NCBI GenBank assembly: GCA_031415055.1 | Contig: JANOQZ010000010.1 | Coordinates: 1 to 64,000 of the forward strand | DNA: 64,000 bases | Direction of reading: 5' to 3' | Origin: JANMOK01 sp031415055 | GTDB lineage: Bacteria; Pseudomonadota; Alphaproteobacteria; Rhodobacterales; Rhodobacteraceae | In this document: one piece after another, positions 15,333-24,240 of the stretch | How the letters are laid out: every line of letters begins with the position of its first letter | Position numbering within the stretch: the stretch's first letter is position 1 | The notes under the pieces: generated by a model | The model's database searches: none | What the model was told of the DNA's origin: nothing | Seen by the model: only the letters and a program-made list of their open reading frames with translations | Program-made: the position numbers and the translations under genes

Positions 15333-16550
15333 ATGTCCAGTTTCACTGACGTTCCCCGCGACACATTCCGGCTTGGAATGCTGATCTACGACACCCGATA
15401 TCGGTCAATGACGATTCAAGTTGTTGCGGTGATTGGCTTTGTATCGCTGCTGGCTTGGTTGACGTCCAACACGATTCAGAACCTGCACGAGTTGGGCAAG
15501 CCGTTCACTTTTGTTTTCCTGGGCCGACGCGCCGGGTATGACATCAACCAACGCCTGATCGAATATTCCAGCGACAGCACACATGCGCGGGCGGCGTTGG
15601 TGGGGATTTTGAATACCTTTCTGATCGCGTTTCTTGGCTGCATTTTGGCGACCGTGATCGGCGTAACGGTTGGCGTGCTGCGGCTATCCAAGAACTGGAT
15701 CGTGGCGCGTTTGGCGGCGATTTACGTGGAAACATTCCGCAATGTGCCAGTATTGCTGTGGATATTGCTGTTCTTCTCGGTGTTGAGCGAGATTACGCCG
15801 GAACCGAAAGCCTTCAAGGGCGAAAATCCGACGGCATCGATGTGGTTCGCCGATTCAGTTGCGGTGACCAATCGCGGGATATTCACGCCGATGCCGTTGT
15901 TTTCCGATGGTGCGGGAATCGTTGGCGTCGTGCTGCTGCTGTCAATTGCAGGCGCGCTGTATTTCCGGCGCTATGCGCGGGCCAAACAACAGGCGACGGG
16001 GCAGATTTTGCCGGTGTTCTGGGTCAATCTTGGACTGATCATCGTGCCAACGTTGATCGCGTTTGTAATTCTGGGCCGTCCGGTGGCGTTGGAATATCCG
16101 GTGCTGAAGGGCTTTAACTTTACCGGCGGGTTACTGTTGCGAAATTCGTTCACGGCGCTGTGGTTGTCTTTGTCGTTTTATACCGGCTCGTTTATCGCGG
16201 AAAACGTGCGGGCGGGCATTTTGGCGATTTCCAAGGGCCAATCCGAAGCGTCCTATGCCTTGGGCCTGCGCCCCGGCCGGACGATGAGTTTGGTGATATT
16301 GCCGCAAGCGTTGCGGGTGATCATTCCACCGTTGATTTCGCAATATCTGAACCTGACCAAGAATTCGTCGCTGGCCATCGCCATTGGCTATATGGACGTG
16401 CGTGCCACCCTTGGCGGTATCACCATGAACCAGACCGGGCGCGAGCTGGAATGCGTGCTGTTGTTGATGGTGTTCTATCTGATCGTCAGCCTGACCATCT
16501 CGACGCTGATGAATTGGTACAACGCCTCGGTTGCATTGGTGGAGCGTTGA
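15333..16550 (+). CDS. aapQ: General L-amino acid ABC transporter, permease AapQ
   Basis: A 405-residue inner-membrane permease of the His/Glu/Gln/Arg type. Several membrane helices flank the C-terminal coupling motif (EASYALGLRPGRTMSLVILPQALRVIIPP). The long N-terminal periplasmic loop with RRAGYDINQRLIEYSSDSTH is typical of AapQ. It pairs with AapM to form the channel. The ribosome binding site is weak. It ends one base before the aapM start. Confidence 0.95.
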   Translation: MSSFTDVPRDTFRLGMLIYDTRYRSMTIQVVAVIGFVSLLAWLTSNTIQNLHELGKPFTFVFLGRRAGYDINQRLIEYSSDSTHARAALVGILNTFLIAFLGCILATVIGVTVGVLRLSKNWIVARLAAIYVETFRNVPVLLWILLFFSVLSEITPEPKAFKGENPTASMWFADSVAVTNRGIFTPMPLFSDGAGIVGVVLLLSIAGALYFRRYARAKQQATGQILPVFWVNLGLIIVPTLIAFVILGRPVALEYPVLKGFNFTGGLLLRNSFTALWLSLSFYTGSFIAENVRAGILAISKGQSEASYALGLRPGRTMSLVILPQALRVIIPPLISQYLNLTKNSSLAIAIGYMDVRATLGGITMNQTGRELECVLLLMVFYLIVSLTISTLMNWYNASVALVER

Positions 16551-16551
16551 G

Positions 16552-17775
16552 ATGAGCGACAGCAACCAATCTTATGTCCGAACCGAAATGTTGCCTGCGG
16601 GCGAGCCGCCAGTCAGTCAAAAGGGCTTGGTCAAATGGGCGCGTGAAAACCTGTTTTCCAGTCCACTGAACGCCGTTTTGACACTGGCTTCGGTTATTGC
16701 CCTCTATTGGCTAATTCAAGCGATCTATCCGTGGTTCGCCAATTCGGTCTGGGTTGCCGGGTCGCTGACCGAATGCCGCGCGATCAACACCGGCGCGTGT
16801 TTTGCGGTGATTACAGAACGCTGGGCCCAGCTGATGTTCGGGTTTTATCCAATCGAGTTGTACTGGCGCCCGACCCTGGCCTTTGCACTGCTGATCGTGG
16901 CAATTGCCCCCGTGTTATACAGCCAACTGCCGCGCAAGATGATCTGGTTCACGGCCATTTACCCCGGTTTGATGGTGTGGTTGCTGTGGGGCGGCTCGCT
17001 GTGGGGGCCGATCATGGCCTATGCTGGTCTGGTTGGCGGCTGGTTTCTGGTCAAGTTTATCGGCAGCAATTTGGGGTCGCTGGCGGCGACGATAGTTTCG
17101 GTGCTTGCGGTGCTTGTCTGGTGGCTGTTTTTCAGCGCCAATGCGGCGCAAATCGCCCAATCTTTTGTGCCGCTGAATATCGAATCCGTTGAAAGCCGCA
17201 ACTTTGGCGGCTTCATGTTGTCGTTCGTTGTTGGCGTTACCGGCATAGCATTGTCGCTGCCGCTGGGCGTTTTGTTGGCACTTGGTCGCAAGTCCGACCT
17301 ATTTTTCGTGCGCACTATCTGCATTGGCTTTATCGAATTCATTCGTGGCGTGCCGTTGATTACCTTGTTGCTGGTAGCGGCGACGTTGCTGAACATCTTT
17401 CTGCCGCCCGGCACCAATTTTGACATCATCCTGCGCGTCATCATCATGGTGACGCTGTTTTCGGCGGCCTATATGGCCGAGACCATTCGCGGCGGTCTGG
17501 CCGCAATTGGGCGCGGCCAATTTGAAGCTGCCGATGCAATGGGCTTGAATTATTGGCAAGCGCAGCGGTTAATTGTGATGCCGCAGGCGCTGAAAATCTC
17601 GATCCCCGGCATCGTCAACAACTTCATCGGGCTGTTCAAGGATACGACATTGGTTTCCATCATCGCGCTGCTTGACCCATTGGGGTTCGCCAAGGCCATT
17701 CGCGCCAACGCCGATTGGAACGGTATCGTCTGGGAACTGTATGGCTTTATCGCCTTTGTGTTTTTCATCTGCTGA
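16552..17775 (+). CDS. aapM: General L-amino acid ABC transporter, permease AapM (premature stop)
   Basis: A 407-residue permease with helices throughout and the coupling segment FEAADAMGLNYWQAQRLIVMPQALK. The frame stops at TGA 17773-17775 inside FVFFIC, where AapM proteins usually continue with another cysteine and SMSRYSQYLERKL. After the TGA the same frame reads FGMSRYSQYLERKLRTTH and stops at 17830-17832, just before aapP. So one substitution appears to have removed the 19 last positions. The helices and coupling motif are complete, so the protein may still work; a sequencing error is also possible. The many normal TGA stops nearby argue against general recoding. Confidence 0.85.
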   Translation: MSDSNQSYVRTEMLPAGEPPVSQKGLVKWARENLFSSPLNAVLTLASVIALYWLIQAIYPWFANSVWVAGSLTECRAINTGACFAVITERWAQLMFGFYPIELYWRPTLAFALLIVAIAPVLYSQLPRKMIWFTAIYPGLMVWLLWGGSLWGPIMAYAGLVGGWFLVKFIGSNLGSLAATIVSVLAVLVWWLFFSANAAQIAQSFVPLNIESVESRNFGGFMLSFVVGVTGIALSLPLGVLLALGRKSDLFFVRTICIGFIEFIRGVPLITLLLVAATLLNIFLPPGTNFDIILRVIIMVTLFSAAYMAETIRGGLAAIGRGQFEAADAMGLNYWQAQRLIVMPQALKISIPGIVNNFIGLFKDTTLVSIIALLDPLGFAKAIRANADWNGIVWELYGFIAFVFFIC

Positions 17776-17844
17776 TTTGGCATGTCGCGCTATTCGCAAT
17801 ATCTGGAGCGCAAATTGCGCACCACCCACTGAAATGAGGACAAC

Positions 17845-18615
17845 ATGAGTTCCATCGCCGCTAAACTGAAGGTTTCTGACGAAGCCGCCATTCAGATTAC
17901 CAACATGAACAAGTGGTACGGTTCGTTTCATGTTTTGCGCGACATCAACCTGACGGTCTATCGCGGTGAGCGGATCGTGGTTTGCGGACCATCGGGATCG
18001 GGCAAATCGACGTTGATCCGCTGCATCAACCGGCTGGAAGAGCACCAGAAGGGCCAGATTATCGTCGATGGCACCGAGTTGTCGTCGGATTTGAAAAACA
18101 TCGACCGCATCCGCTCGGAAGTTGGCATGGTGTTCCAGCATTTCAACCTGTTCCCGCATCTGACCATTTTGGAAAACTGCACCTTGGCGCCGATCTGGGT
18201 GCGCAAGACGCCCAAGAAGGAAGCCGAAGAAATTGCGATGCAGTTTCTAACCAAGGTCAAGATTCCAGAGCAGGCATTGAAATATCCAGGGCAGTTGTCG
18301 GGTGGGCAGCAGCAGCGTGTGGCGATTGCCCGCAGCCTGTGCATGAAACCGCGGATCATGTTGTTTGACGAGCCGACTTCGGCTTTGGACCCGGAGATGA
18401 TCAAGGAAGTGCTCGATACGATGATCGAGCTGGCGCAGGAGGGCATGACGATGATCTGCGTCACCCACGAGATGGGATTTGCGCGGCAAGTGGCGAACCG
18501 GGTGATTTTCATGGATGCCGGGCAGATCGTCGAACAAAACGCGCCGGAAGAGTTTTTCAACAACCCGCAGAGCGATCGGACCAAGTTGTTCCTGAGCCAG
18601 ATTTTGGGGCATTGA
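17845..18615 (+). CDS. aapP: General L-amino acid ABC transporter, ATP-binding protein
   Basis: A 256-residue ATPase that energises AapQM. Walker A GPSGSGKST is at residues 48-56, the signature LSGGQQQRVAIA at 151-162 and Walker B IMLFDEPTSALD near 171. The start ATG 17845 follows ATGAGGAC. The GTELSSDLKNIDRIRSEVGMVFQHFNLF region is typical of polar amino acid transporters. Confidence 0.96.
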   Translation: MSSIAAKLKVSDEAAIQITNMNKWYGSFHVLRDINLTVYRGERIVVCGPSGSGKSTLIRCINRLEEHQKGQIIVDGTELSSDLKNIDRIRSEVGMVFQHFNLFPHLTILENCTLAPIWVRKTPKKEAEEIAMQFLTKVKIPEQALKYPGQLSGGQQQRVAIARSLCMKPRIMLFDEPTSALDPEMIKEVLDTMIELAQEGMTMICVTHEMGFARQVANRVIFMDAGQIVEQNAPEEFFNNPQSDRTKLFLSQILGH

Positions 18616-18644
18616 CGCGGCCTTAACCATTCCCGTGTTAGCAG

Positions 18645-18671
18645 GAAATTGCGCGGCTTTGCCGCAATTTC
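18645..18671 (+). terminator. Hairpin after aapP
   Basis: A stem GAAATTGCG-GGC / GCCGCAATTTC with one bulged C and a TTT loop, about 30 nt after aapP. There is no T-run, so termination is uncertain. It precedes the RTX gene by about 20 nt. Confidence 0.45.
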
Positions 18672-18692
18672 GCGCTGGTACAGGAGTTGGAT

Positions 18693-19247
18693 TTGCCCCA
18701 ACACATCAAATACAAAAAACCAGTCTATTTGACCAATTTTGATGATCACACTGATTATTACATCGGCAGCAAGAAACCCGATCTGGTCTATGGGTTTCGC
18801 GGCAATGACACGCTGTTTGGCATGGACGGCAACGACATTATCAAGGGCGGTTTGGGTGATGATCTGATCTATGGCGGCAAGGCCAATGATCGGTTGTTGG
18901 GCGAATGGGGCGATGACGTTCTGTTTGGCGGCATTGGCAATGATGTGATGACCGGCGGTTTGGGTTTTGACACGTTTGTGTTTGAATCCAAAGCTGGCAT
19001 CGACAGGATCACCGATTTTGAGAGTGGGTTTGACTTGATCGAATTCATGGCCGAAGGGGCGATGGATTTTGCCGGCGCGGTTATTGACAAGATTCGTCTC
19101 AGCTCCAACCAACTTCACGCCGTAATTGAATGGAGCTGGGAGGATCAACACAATCGTATTGTTTTATCGGATGTAACGGTTGAATTCGCTCAATCGGATT
19201 TTGCGAATTTCAAATTTTCCGACGCGGCTTTGGCGTGGTTTGGCTAA
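18693..19247 (+). CDS. RTX calcium-binding repeat protein
   Basis: A small (about 184 residues) protein with a run of nonapeptide RTX repeats: GFRGNDTLFGMDGNDII, GGLGDDLIYGG, GEWGDDVLFGG, GIGNDVMTGG. These form a calcium-binding beta-roll and usually sit beside the C-terminal signal for type I secretion. It ends in a serralysin-like region with TDFESGFDLIEF. I prefer TTG 18693, six nt after AGGAG. No catalytic domain is present, so it may be a small secreted accessory or a trimmed piece of a larger RTX protein. No type I exporter is in the window. It overlaps the convergent ferredoxin gene by 4 nt. Confidence 0.8.
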   Translation: MPQHIKYKKPVYLTNFDDHTDYYIGSKKPDLVYGFRGNDTLFGMDGNDIIKGGLGDDLIYGGKANDRLLGEWGDDVLFGGIGNDVMTGGLGFDTFVFESKAGIDRITDFESGFDLIEFMAEGAMDFAGAVIDKIRLSSNQLHAVIEWSWEDQHNRIVLSDVTVEFAQSDFANFKFSDAALAWFG

Positions 19248-19882
19248 GTCTTGTGGAAGGCCGCCATGTGGAAAGCGGCGCGTTCGGGGTCGTGGTTGGT
19301 TTGGCCGACCGGGCAGGCGCGGCGCACTTGGCAACCTTGGGTCATGCAGGTTTGGCCGGGCTCGCTGTTGAGATAGGCGTGGCAAGTGGCGGTGTCGTAG
19401 CTTTCGGGTAACATGGCATTGGCGGGGCATGCTTTGCGGCAGGGTTGGCCGACGCAAGTTTGGCACGGGGAATGTGTTGGTTTGACGGGCAAGTCAAGTT
19501 CGGCGTCAAACGCCAAGGCGGCGCGGAACGACACCAACAACCCTTGGCTTTCGTGCACCAACAGATGCACCGGCGATTGCCATAAGCTTCCGCTGGCCAG
19601 GGCCCATTTGAAGAACGGTTGGTAGGGTTGGCCGAACGGGAAATAAGCGCGGGCGTTTAGGGTTTTTGCTATCGGCGTGATAATGCGCTGGGTCCAACGG
19701 TCGAGCGGGTTGGGGATTTGGTCGTGGAATTCGGGGGAGTTTCGGAAGATCGGCCAGAAATTGCGCCCATCGGGGCCGATGAGCACGAGCGTTCGCGTGG
19801 TTGGCTCGGGGCGCAGATCGAGTTCAGGGTGGAAAGCTGCCAGAACCACCAGACCATGCGGGGCCAGTTGTTCGGCAAACAT
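19244..19882 (-). CDS. Ferredoxin-like protein with two 4Fe-4S motifs
   Basis: A 212-residue protein whose C-terminal third carries eight cysteines: C140-x2-C143-x4-C148-x3-C152-P and C167, C179, C184, C190-P. This is compatible with two 4Fe-4S clusters, arranged as in the ferredoxin part of epoxyqueuosine-reductase-like proteins. The N-terminal 130 residues contain no domain I recognise. No partner enzyme is evident. It begins one base after the argB stop, so it is probably co-transcribed with argB. Confidence 0.7.
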   Translation of the reverse strand: MFAEQLAPHGLVVLAAFHPELDLRPEPTTRTLVLIGPDGRNFWPIFRNSPEFHDQIPNPLDRWTQRIITPIAKTLNARAYFPFGQPYQPFFKWALASGSLWQSPVHLLVHESQGLLVSFRAALAFDAELDLPVKPTHSPCQTCVGQPCRKACPANAMLPESYDTATCHAYLNSEPGQTCMTQGCQVRRACPVGQTNHDPERAAFHMAAFHKT

Positions 19883-19883
19883 T

Positions 19884-20747
19884 TCAGCCCCTAATCAGCG
19901 TGCCCGCGCCGTGGGCGGTGAACAGTTCCAGCAAGCAGGCATGCGGGGCGCGACCATCGAGAATGACCACGGCGCGAACGCCACCTTTGATTGCCTCGAG
20001 CGCGGTTTCGGTTTTTGGAATCATGCCGCCGGAAATGACACCTTGTTCGGTTAGATCGTGCACTTCTTGCGGTGAAAGCTGGGTCAAAACCTCGCCTTCG
20101 GCGTTTTTGACGCCTGCAACATCGGTCATCAGCAGGAACCGGTCGGCTTTCATCGCGGCGGCAATTGCGCCTGCTGCCGTGTCGCCGTTGACGTTGAACG
20201 TCTCGCCATTCCGCCCCGAACCGATTGGCGCAACCACCGGAATGAACGCATTGGAAATAAAGGTGCGCAGCAATTCGGGGTTGATCTCGACTGGCTTGCC
20301 GACAAAGCCCAGTTCGGGATCATCGGGTTCGCAAATCATCAGGTTGGCGTCTTTGCCGGAAAGACCCACGGCTTTGCCGCCTTGGGCGGAAATCGCCTGA
20401 CAAATCGCCTTGTTGATGCGGCCCGACAGCACCATTTCGACAACTTCCACCGTTGCGGCATCGGTGACCCGTTTGCCGCGCACGAAGGTGGATTTGATGT
20501 TGAGCCGCTCCAGCATTTGGTTGATCTGCGGCCCACCGCCGTGCACGATGATCGGATGCACGTTGCACTGTTTCATCAACACCACGTCGCGGGCGAAGCG
20601 TTCCATCGCATGCGCATCGCCCATCGCGTGGCCGCCCAGTTTGATGACCACCGTCGCGCCGTCGTAGCGTTGCAGAAACGGCAAAGCCTCGCTCAAGGTG
20701 CGGGCGGTGGCGATCCAATCGCGGGTCATGGCGGACGATTTTTCCAT
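19884..20747 (-). CDS. argB: Acetylglutamate kinase
   Basis: Second step of arginine biosynthesis: ATP-dependent phosphorylation of N-acetylglutamate. The 287-residue protein has VVIKLGGHAMGD for phosphate binding, IIVHGGGPQINQMLERL and the C-terminal nucleotide-binding region (NGDTAAGAIAAAMKADRFLLMTDVAGV). I chose ATG 20747, which has GGAG seven nt upstream; the open frame extends further without family residues. It follows engB in the same direction by 22 nt. Confidence 0.95.
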   Translation of the reverse strand: MEKSSAMTRDWIATARTLSEALPFLQRYDGATVVIKLGGHAMGDAHAMERFARDVVLMKQCNVHPIIVHGGGPQINQMLERLNIKSTFVRGKRVTDAATVEVVEMVLSGRINKAICQAISAQGGKAVGLSGKDANLMICEPDDPELGFVGKPVEINPELLRTFISNAFIPVVAPIGSGRNGETFNVNGDTAAGAIAAAMKADRFLLMTDVAGVKNAEGEVLTQLSPQEVHDLTEQGVISGGMIPKTETALEAIKGGVRAVVILDGRAPHACLLELFTAHGAGTLIRG

Positions 20748-20769
20748 TTGGACGCTCCGTCGACTCGAG

Positions 20770-21417
20770 TTACATCGTGGCAATCGTGCTTCGCAGAATA
20801 TCGAGGCCAAGGCCAGTCTCTGATGAAGTCAGGATGATTTCGGGGTAAGCGGCGACGTGTTTGCGCAGAATTGTTCGCGTAGTTTCAATCGACGCTTCCA
20901 ATTCAACTTTGGACGGTTTGTCGATTTTGGTCAGCACGGCTTGAAAGTTTACTGCGGATCTATCCAGCAGCGACATGATTTCTTCGTCGACCGCCTTTGC
21001 GCCATGGCGGCCGTCGATCAACAAGAAAACCCGGCGCAGATTGGGCCGTCCAGACAGATAGTTTTTCAACAAGCGCTGCCAGGTTTCAACCACCGCCTTG
21101 GGTGCCTCGGCATAACCATAGCCGGGCACATCGACCAAATATCGGGTATCACCGAGCGTGAAAAAGTTGATCTCTTGCGTACGCCCCGGCGTGTTGGAGG
21201 TGCGCGCCAAAGCCTTGCGACCGGTCAGGGCATTGATAAGGCTTGATTTACCCACGTTGGAGCGGCCGGCAAAACAGACTTCCAAGCGGTCGGCCGGTGG
21301 CAAACCCTCCATTGCCACGACGCCTTTGAGAAAATCACACGGTCCGGCGAACAACAGGCGACCGATTTCAAGCGATTCAGCGTCTGGCGTCTTGGTGATT
21401 GCGAAAGGCGCGTCCAT
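20770..21417 (-). CDS. engB: Ribosome biogenesis GTP-binding protein EngB
   Basis: A 215-residue TRAFAC GTPase (YihA/YsxC) needed for large-subunit assembly. G1 GRSNVGKSS lies at residues 51-59, G3 DVPGYGYAEAP near 115, and G4 TKIDK near 160. Its start overlaps the MOSC gene stop by one base, so it belongs to the yidC-MOSC-engB-argB transcript. Confidence 0.96.
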   Translation of the reverse strand: MDAPFAITKTPDAESLEIGRLLFAGPCDFLKGVVAMEGLPPADRLEVCFAGRSNVGKSSLINALTGRKALARTSNTPGRTQEINFFTLGDTRYLVDVPGYGYAEAPKAVVETWQRLLKNYLSGRPNLRRVFLLIDGRHGAKAVDEEIMSLLDRSAVNFQAVLTKIDKPSKVELEASIETTRTILRKHVAAYPEIILTSSETGLGLDILRSTIATM

Positions 21418-22169
21418 CAGTGAATTGTAACCGCGTCGCCGACGGCAATTTCACCCGACGTTATGACTTCGGCGTAAACACCAAAATCACGGTGGCCAAA
21501 CTGGCTTTCGATGAATTGTGGCGTGTCGAAATCTACCTTGCCGGTCGCGGGATTTGCCGCCGTGGCCGAGCAGCGCTGAATGCGTTCGCGCAGCAGAAAC
21601 CGCGCCGCGCCGATGGTAATTTCGCGGCCTATCAGGGCAAATTCGCTCCACGCGTCCCAGCCCTCGACCCAAAGATTGCCGCGAAACCTTGCCGCTGCAA
21701 GGTCGATGCCAGCACGCGAGGAAAGGTCGTCCAAGCTGGAACTCGACAGAATCGACAGCGACGGGAAGTCGGTATCAGTCATACCCCGCTGCGCCCGTGC
21801 CACAAAGGATGGCGCGGCGCGATTGGCGGGCACGAAAGCCGCGCTCCACGCGACCAGTTTGGCGGCATCGTCTAGCAAGTCTGGATTGACGGCAATCGTT
21901 CCAGCGGCCGGATGAGTCAACGTGATAACGCCGGACACTTCATCAACCGAAGCCGAAATAGCCTGCAATTCCGCCGCCTTTGACCCCAAAACAAAGTTGG
22001 CGCAGGGCACCCAAGCGCGATTTTCACGGTCAAACTTGCTGGCCTCATGCGCCACTGCCCAAACCCGATCCCAGGGCATGGTTTGTCCGGCGGTCAGGCG
22101 CACTTTTTCAATCGCCTCGCGTCCGTGGCTTTTGATGGGATGCCGCCAAATGTTGGCCAGCGTCGCCAT
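21417..22169 (-). CDS. MOSC domain protein
   Basis: A 250-residue protein with the N-terminal beta-barrel (LANIWRHPIKSHGREAIEKV) and the MOSC domain (FRGNLWVEG near 165, RCSATAANPATGKVD near 200). The cysteine in RCSATAANP is the conserved MOSC cysteine proposed to carry molybdenum cofactor sulfur. The substrate is unknown. This gene between yidC and engB is a regular neighbour in Rhodobacterales. Confidence 0.88.
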   Translation of the reverse strand: MATLANIWRHPIKSHGREAIEKVRLTAGQTMPWDRVWAVAHEASKFDRENRAWVPCANFVLGSKAAELQAISASVDEVSGVITLTHPAAGTIAVNPDLLDDAAKLVAWSAAFVPANRAAPSFVARAQRGMTDTDFPSLSILSSSSLDDLSSRAGIDLAAARFRGNLWVEGWDAWSEFALIGREITIGAARFLLRERIQRCSATAANPATGKVDFDTPQFIESQFGHRDFGVYAEVITSGEIAVGDAVTIH

Positions 22170-23966
22170 TCAGGCCCCCTTGGGCTTTCGGCGAAATCCA
22201 CCGAACAGATTGCCCCAAATATCGGGCTTAACGCCCTGGCTGCGCATGATCGTGTATTGTTGGATGAAGGTGATGGTGTTGTTGGCGACCCAGTAAATCA
22301 CCAAACCGGCAGCAAATTGACCCAACATGAACATGAATATCCACGGCATCCAAGCGAAGATGGTCGCTTGGGTTTTATCGGTGGGTGCGGGGTTCAGTTT
22401 TTGCTGCATGAACATCGAGATGCCCATGAGAATGGGGAAGACCCCGATTGAAAGAATGCCAAACACTGAACCGGGCATCGGCGCATCCCAAGGCAGGGCC
22501 CCAAACAGGTTCAGGATCGAGGTTGGATCGGGGGCGGAAAGGTCTTTGATCCAGCCGATGAAAGGTTCGTGGCGCATCTCGATGGTGACAAACAGCACCT
22601 TGTAAAGTGCGAAAAAGATTGGGATCTGTAAAAGGATCGGCAAGCAGCCCGAGGCCGGGTTGACCTTTTCCTTTTTATACAGCGCCATCATTTCTTGTTG
22701 CAGTTTGCCGCGGTCGTCGCCGACTTTTTCTTTGATCTTCTCCATCTCGGGCTGAAGTTTTTTCATCTTCGACATCGAGACATAGGATTTATAGGCGAGC
22801 GGGAACAGCAGGGTTTTGATCACCAAGGTCAGGCCGATGACGGCAAAACCCATATTGCCGATGATGCCATGCAGCCAGTGCAGCACCCAGAAAATCGGTT
22901 TGGTCAGGAAGAAAAACCAACCCCAGTCAACCGAGTCGACGAATTGGTTGATGTTCAGGTCTTTTTGGTAGGTGTTGATCGTGTCAACTTCCTTGGCACC
23001 GGCGAACAGGCGTGTGGTCGCTTTGCCAGTTGCGCCGGGGGCAATGGCAATGGTCGGCAAGCGAAGGTCGGTTTGATAGGTGTTGTTGCCTGCCACATAT
23101 TTGACCACCGATTTGAACGGCTGACCGGCGTCGGCGATCAGCGTTGTCATCCAGTATTTGTCGGTAATGCCGATCCAGCCGGCGTTTGCCACGTCAATCG
23201 CACTGGTCGGGGCTTTTTCGGCTGCGTCGACGGTGAAATCAGGCATGTCGTCATAGTCTATTTCTTCAATCGTACCGTCCGATGACCTTACGATCCCTTC
23301 GTGCAACAGATAGATGCCCGCGACACTCGGTTTGCCCTGCCGCGCGATGGTGCCGTAGGGCTGCAGGTTGACGGTGACGGTCGAGTTGTTTTGGACGCTT
23401 TGTTCCATGGTGAACATGTAATTGGCGTCAAGGCTGATGGTGCGGCGGAAGATCAGGCCAGCGCCATTGTCCCAAACCAAAGTGATCGGGGTGGTTTCCG
23501 TCAAGATATTGCCGGATTCGACCGCCCAAAGCGTATCGAAACCGGGCACTTTCTCGCCAGCCGCCGGGGCCCAGCCTTGCAAAGTGTAATAGGCTTCGGG
23601 GCCGCCGCTGGGCGACAACAGCGTCACCCGATCGGAGGATTTGTCAAGTTCTACGCCGTATTTGACCAGTTTGAGGTCATCAATCAAACCACCGGTCAAC
23701 GACAGCGAGCCGGTCAGGCTGACAGTGCGGATGTCGACACGGGCGGACAAAGCAAGCGCGTCGTCGCGGGTCTCGCTTGTGGTTGCAGGTAGGCTTGGGA
23801 TTGTGGCGGTCGTGCTGGCACTGGGGGCGGTGAGCGTTGCCACAACGTCGGGGTCACTGGCCAGCGGTGTTGGAGTCGGTGGCGGCGAAAAGAAGAATGA
23901 CCAGACCAGAATGACCAGACCGCTCAAGACCATCGCCAGGATCAGGTTTCTGTTCTGATCGTCCAT
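22170..23966 (-). CDS. yidC: Membrane protein insertase YidC
   Basis: A 598-residue YidC of the Gram-negative type. An N-terminal anchor (NLILAMVLSGLVILVWSFFF) is followed by a large periplasmic beta-sandwich (about residues 80-350) and the five-helix insertase core with YKSYVSMSKMKKLQPEMEKIKEK and PIFFALYKVLF. It inserts inner-membrane proteins with or without SecYEG. Normally it follows rnpA-yidD closely; here the EAL-domain gene and ttcA lie between. The 274 nt upstream (23967-24240) hold no gene I recognise. Confidence 0.96.
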   Translation of the reverse strand: MDDQNRNLILAMVLSGLVILVWSFFFSPPPTPTPLASDPDVVATLTAPSASTTATIPSLPATTSETRDDALALSARVDIRTVSLTGSLSLTGGLIDDLKLVKYGVELDKSSDRVTLLSPSGGPEAYYTLQGWAPAAGEKVPGFDTLWAVESGNILTETTPITLVWDNGAGLIFRRTISLDANYMFTMEQSVQNNSTVTVNLQPYGTIARQGKPSVAGIYLLHEGIVRSSDGTIEEIDYDDMPDFTVDAAEKAPTSAIDVANAGWIGITDKYWMTTLIADAGQPFKSVVKYVAGNNTYQTDLRLPTIAIAPGATGKATTRLFAGAKEVDTINTYQKDLNINQFVDSVDWGWFFFLTKPIFWVLHWLHGIIGNMGFAVIGLTLVIKTLLFPLAYKSYVSMSKMKKLQPEMEKIKEKVGDDRGKLQQEMMALYKKEKVNPASGCLPILLQIPIFFALYKVLFVTIEMRHEPFIGWIKDLSAPDPTSILNLFGALPWDAPMPGSVFGILSIGVFPILMGISMFMQQKLNPAPTDKTQATIFAWMPWIFMFMLGQFAAGLVIYWVANNTITFIQQYTIMRSQGVKPDIWGNLFGGFRRKPKGA

Positions 23967-24240
23967 CTATTCACTCCAGCAGTCAGTGTGGTTGCTGCCG
24001 GGTGTTCAACAGGCGCGGGGTCGAAAGGTCAAGGACTTTTGCGGCTTTGCGACCATTTGCCGGGTGGGGCCGGGACTGGCGCCTGAAAGACGCGTGTCAA
24101 CGGTTTAGCGCAGTTTTCGACCAAAGCAGGCGCTCGATAAAGTTTCACATGACTGATGCATCGGTTTAACTGTCGCTGCGCCTTCGACCAGCACTCGTCG
24201 GCCATCGTGTTCCCTTTGGAGGGGAAATTTCGGCACAAAC

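Noticed and set aside
17773..17775. Selenocysteine or genome-wide TGA recoding at the aapM stop
   Set aside because: Dozens of genes in the window end normally with TGA, and no selenocysteine insertion hairpin or selenoprotein family is involved.
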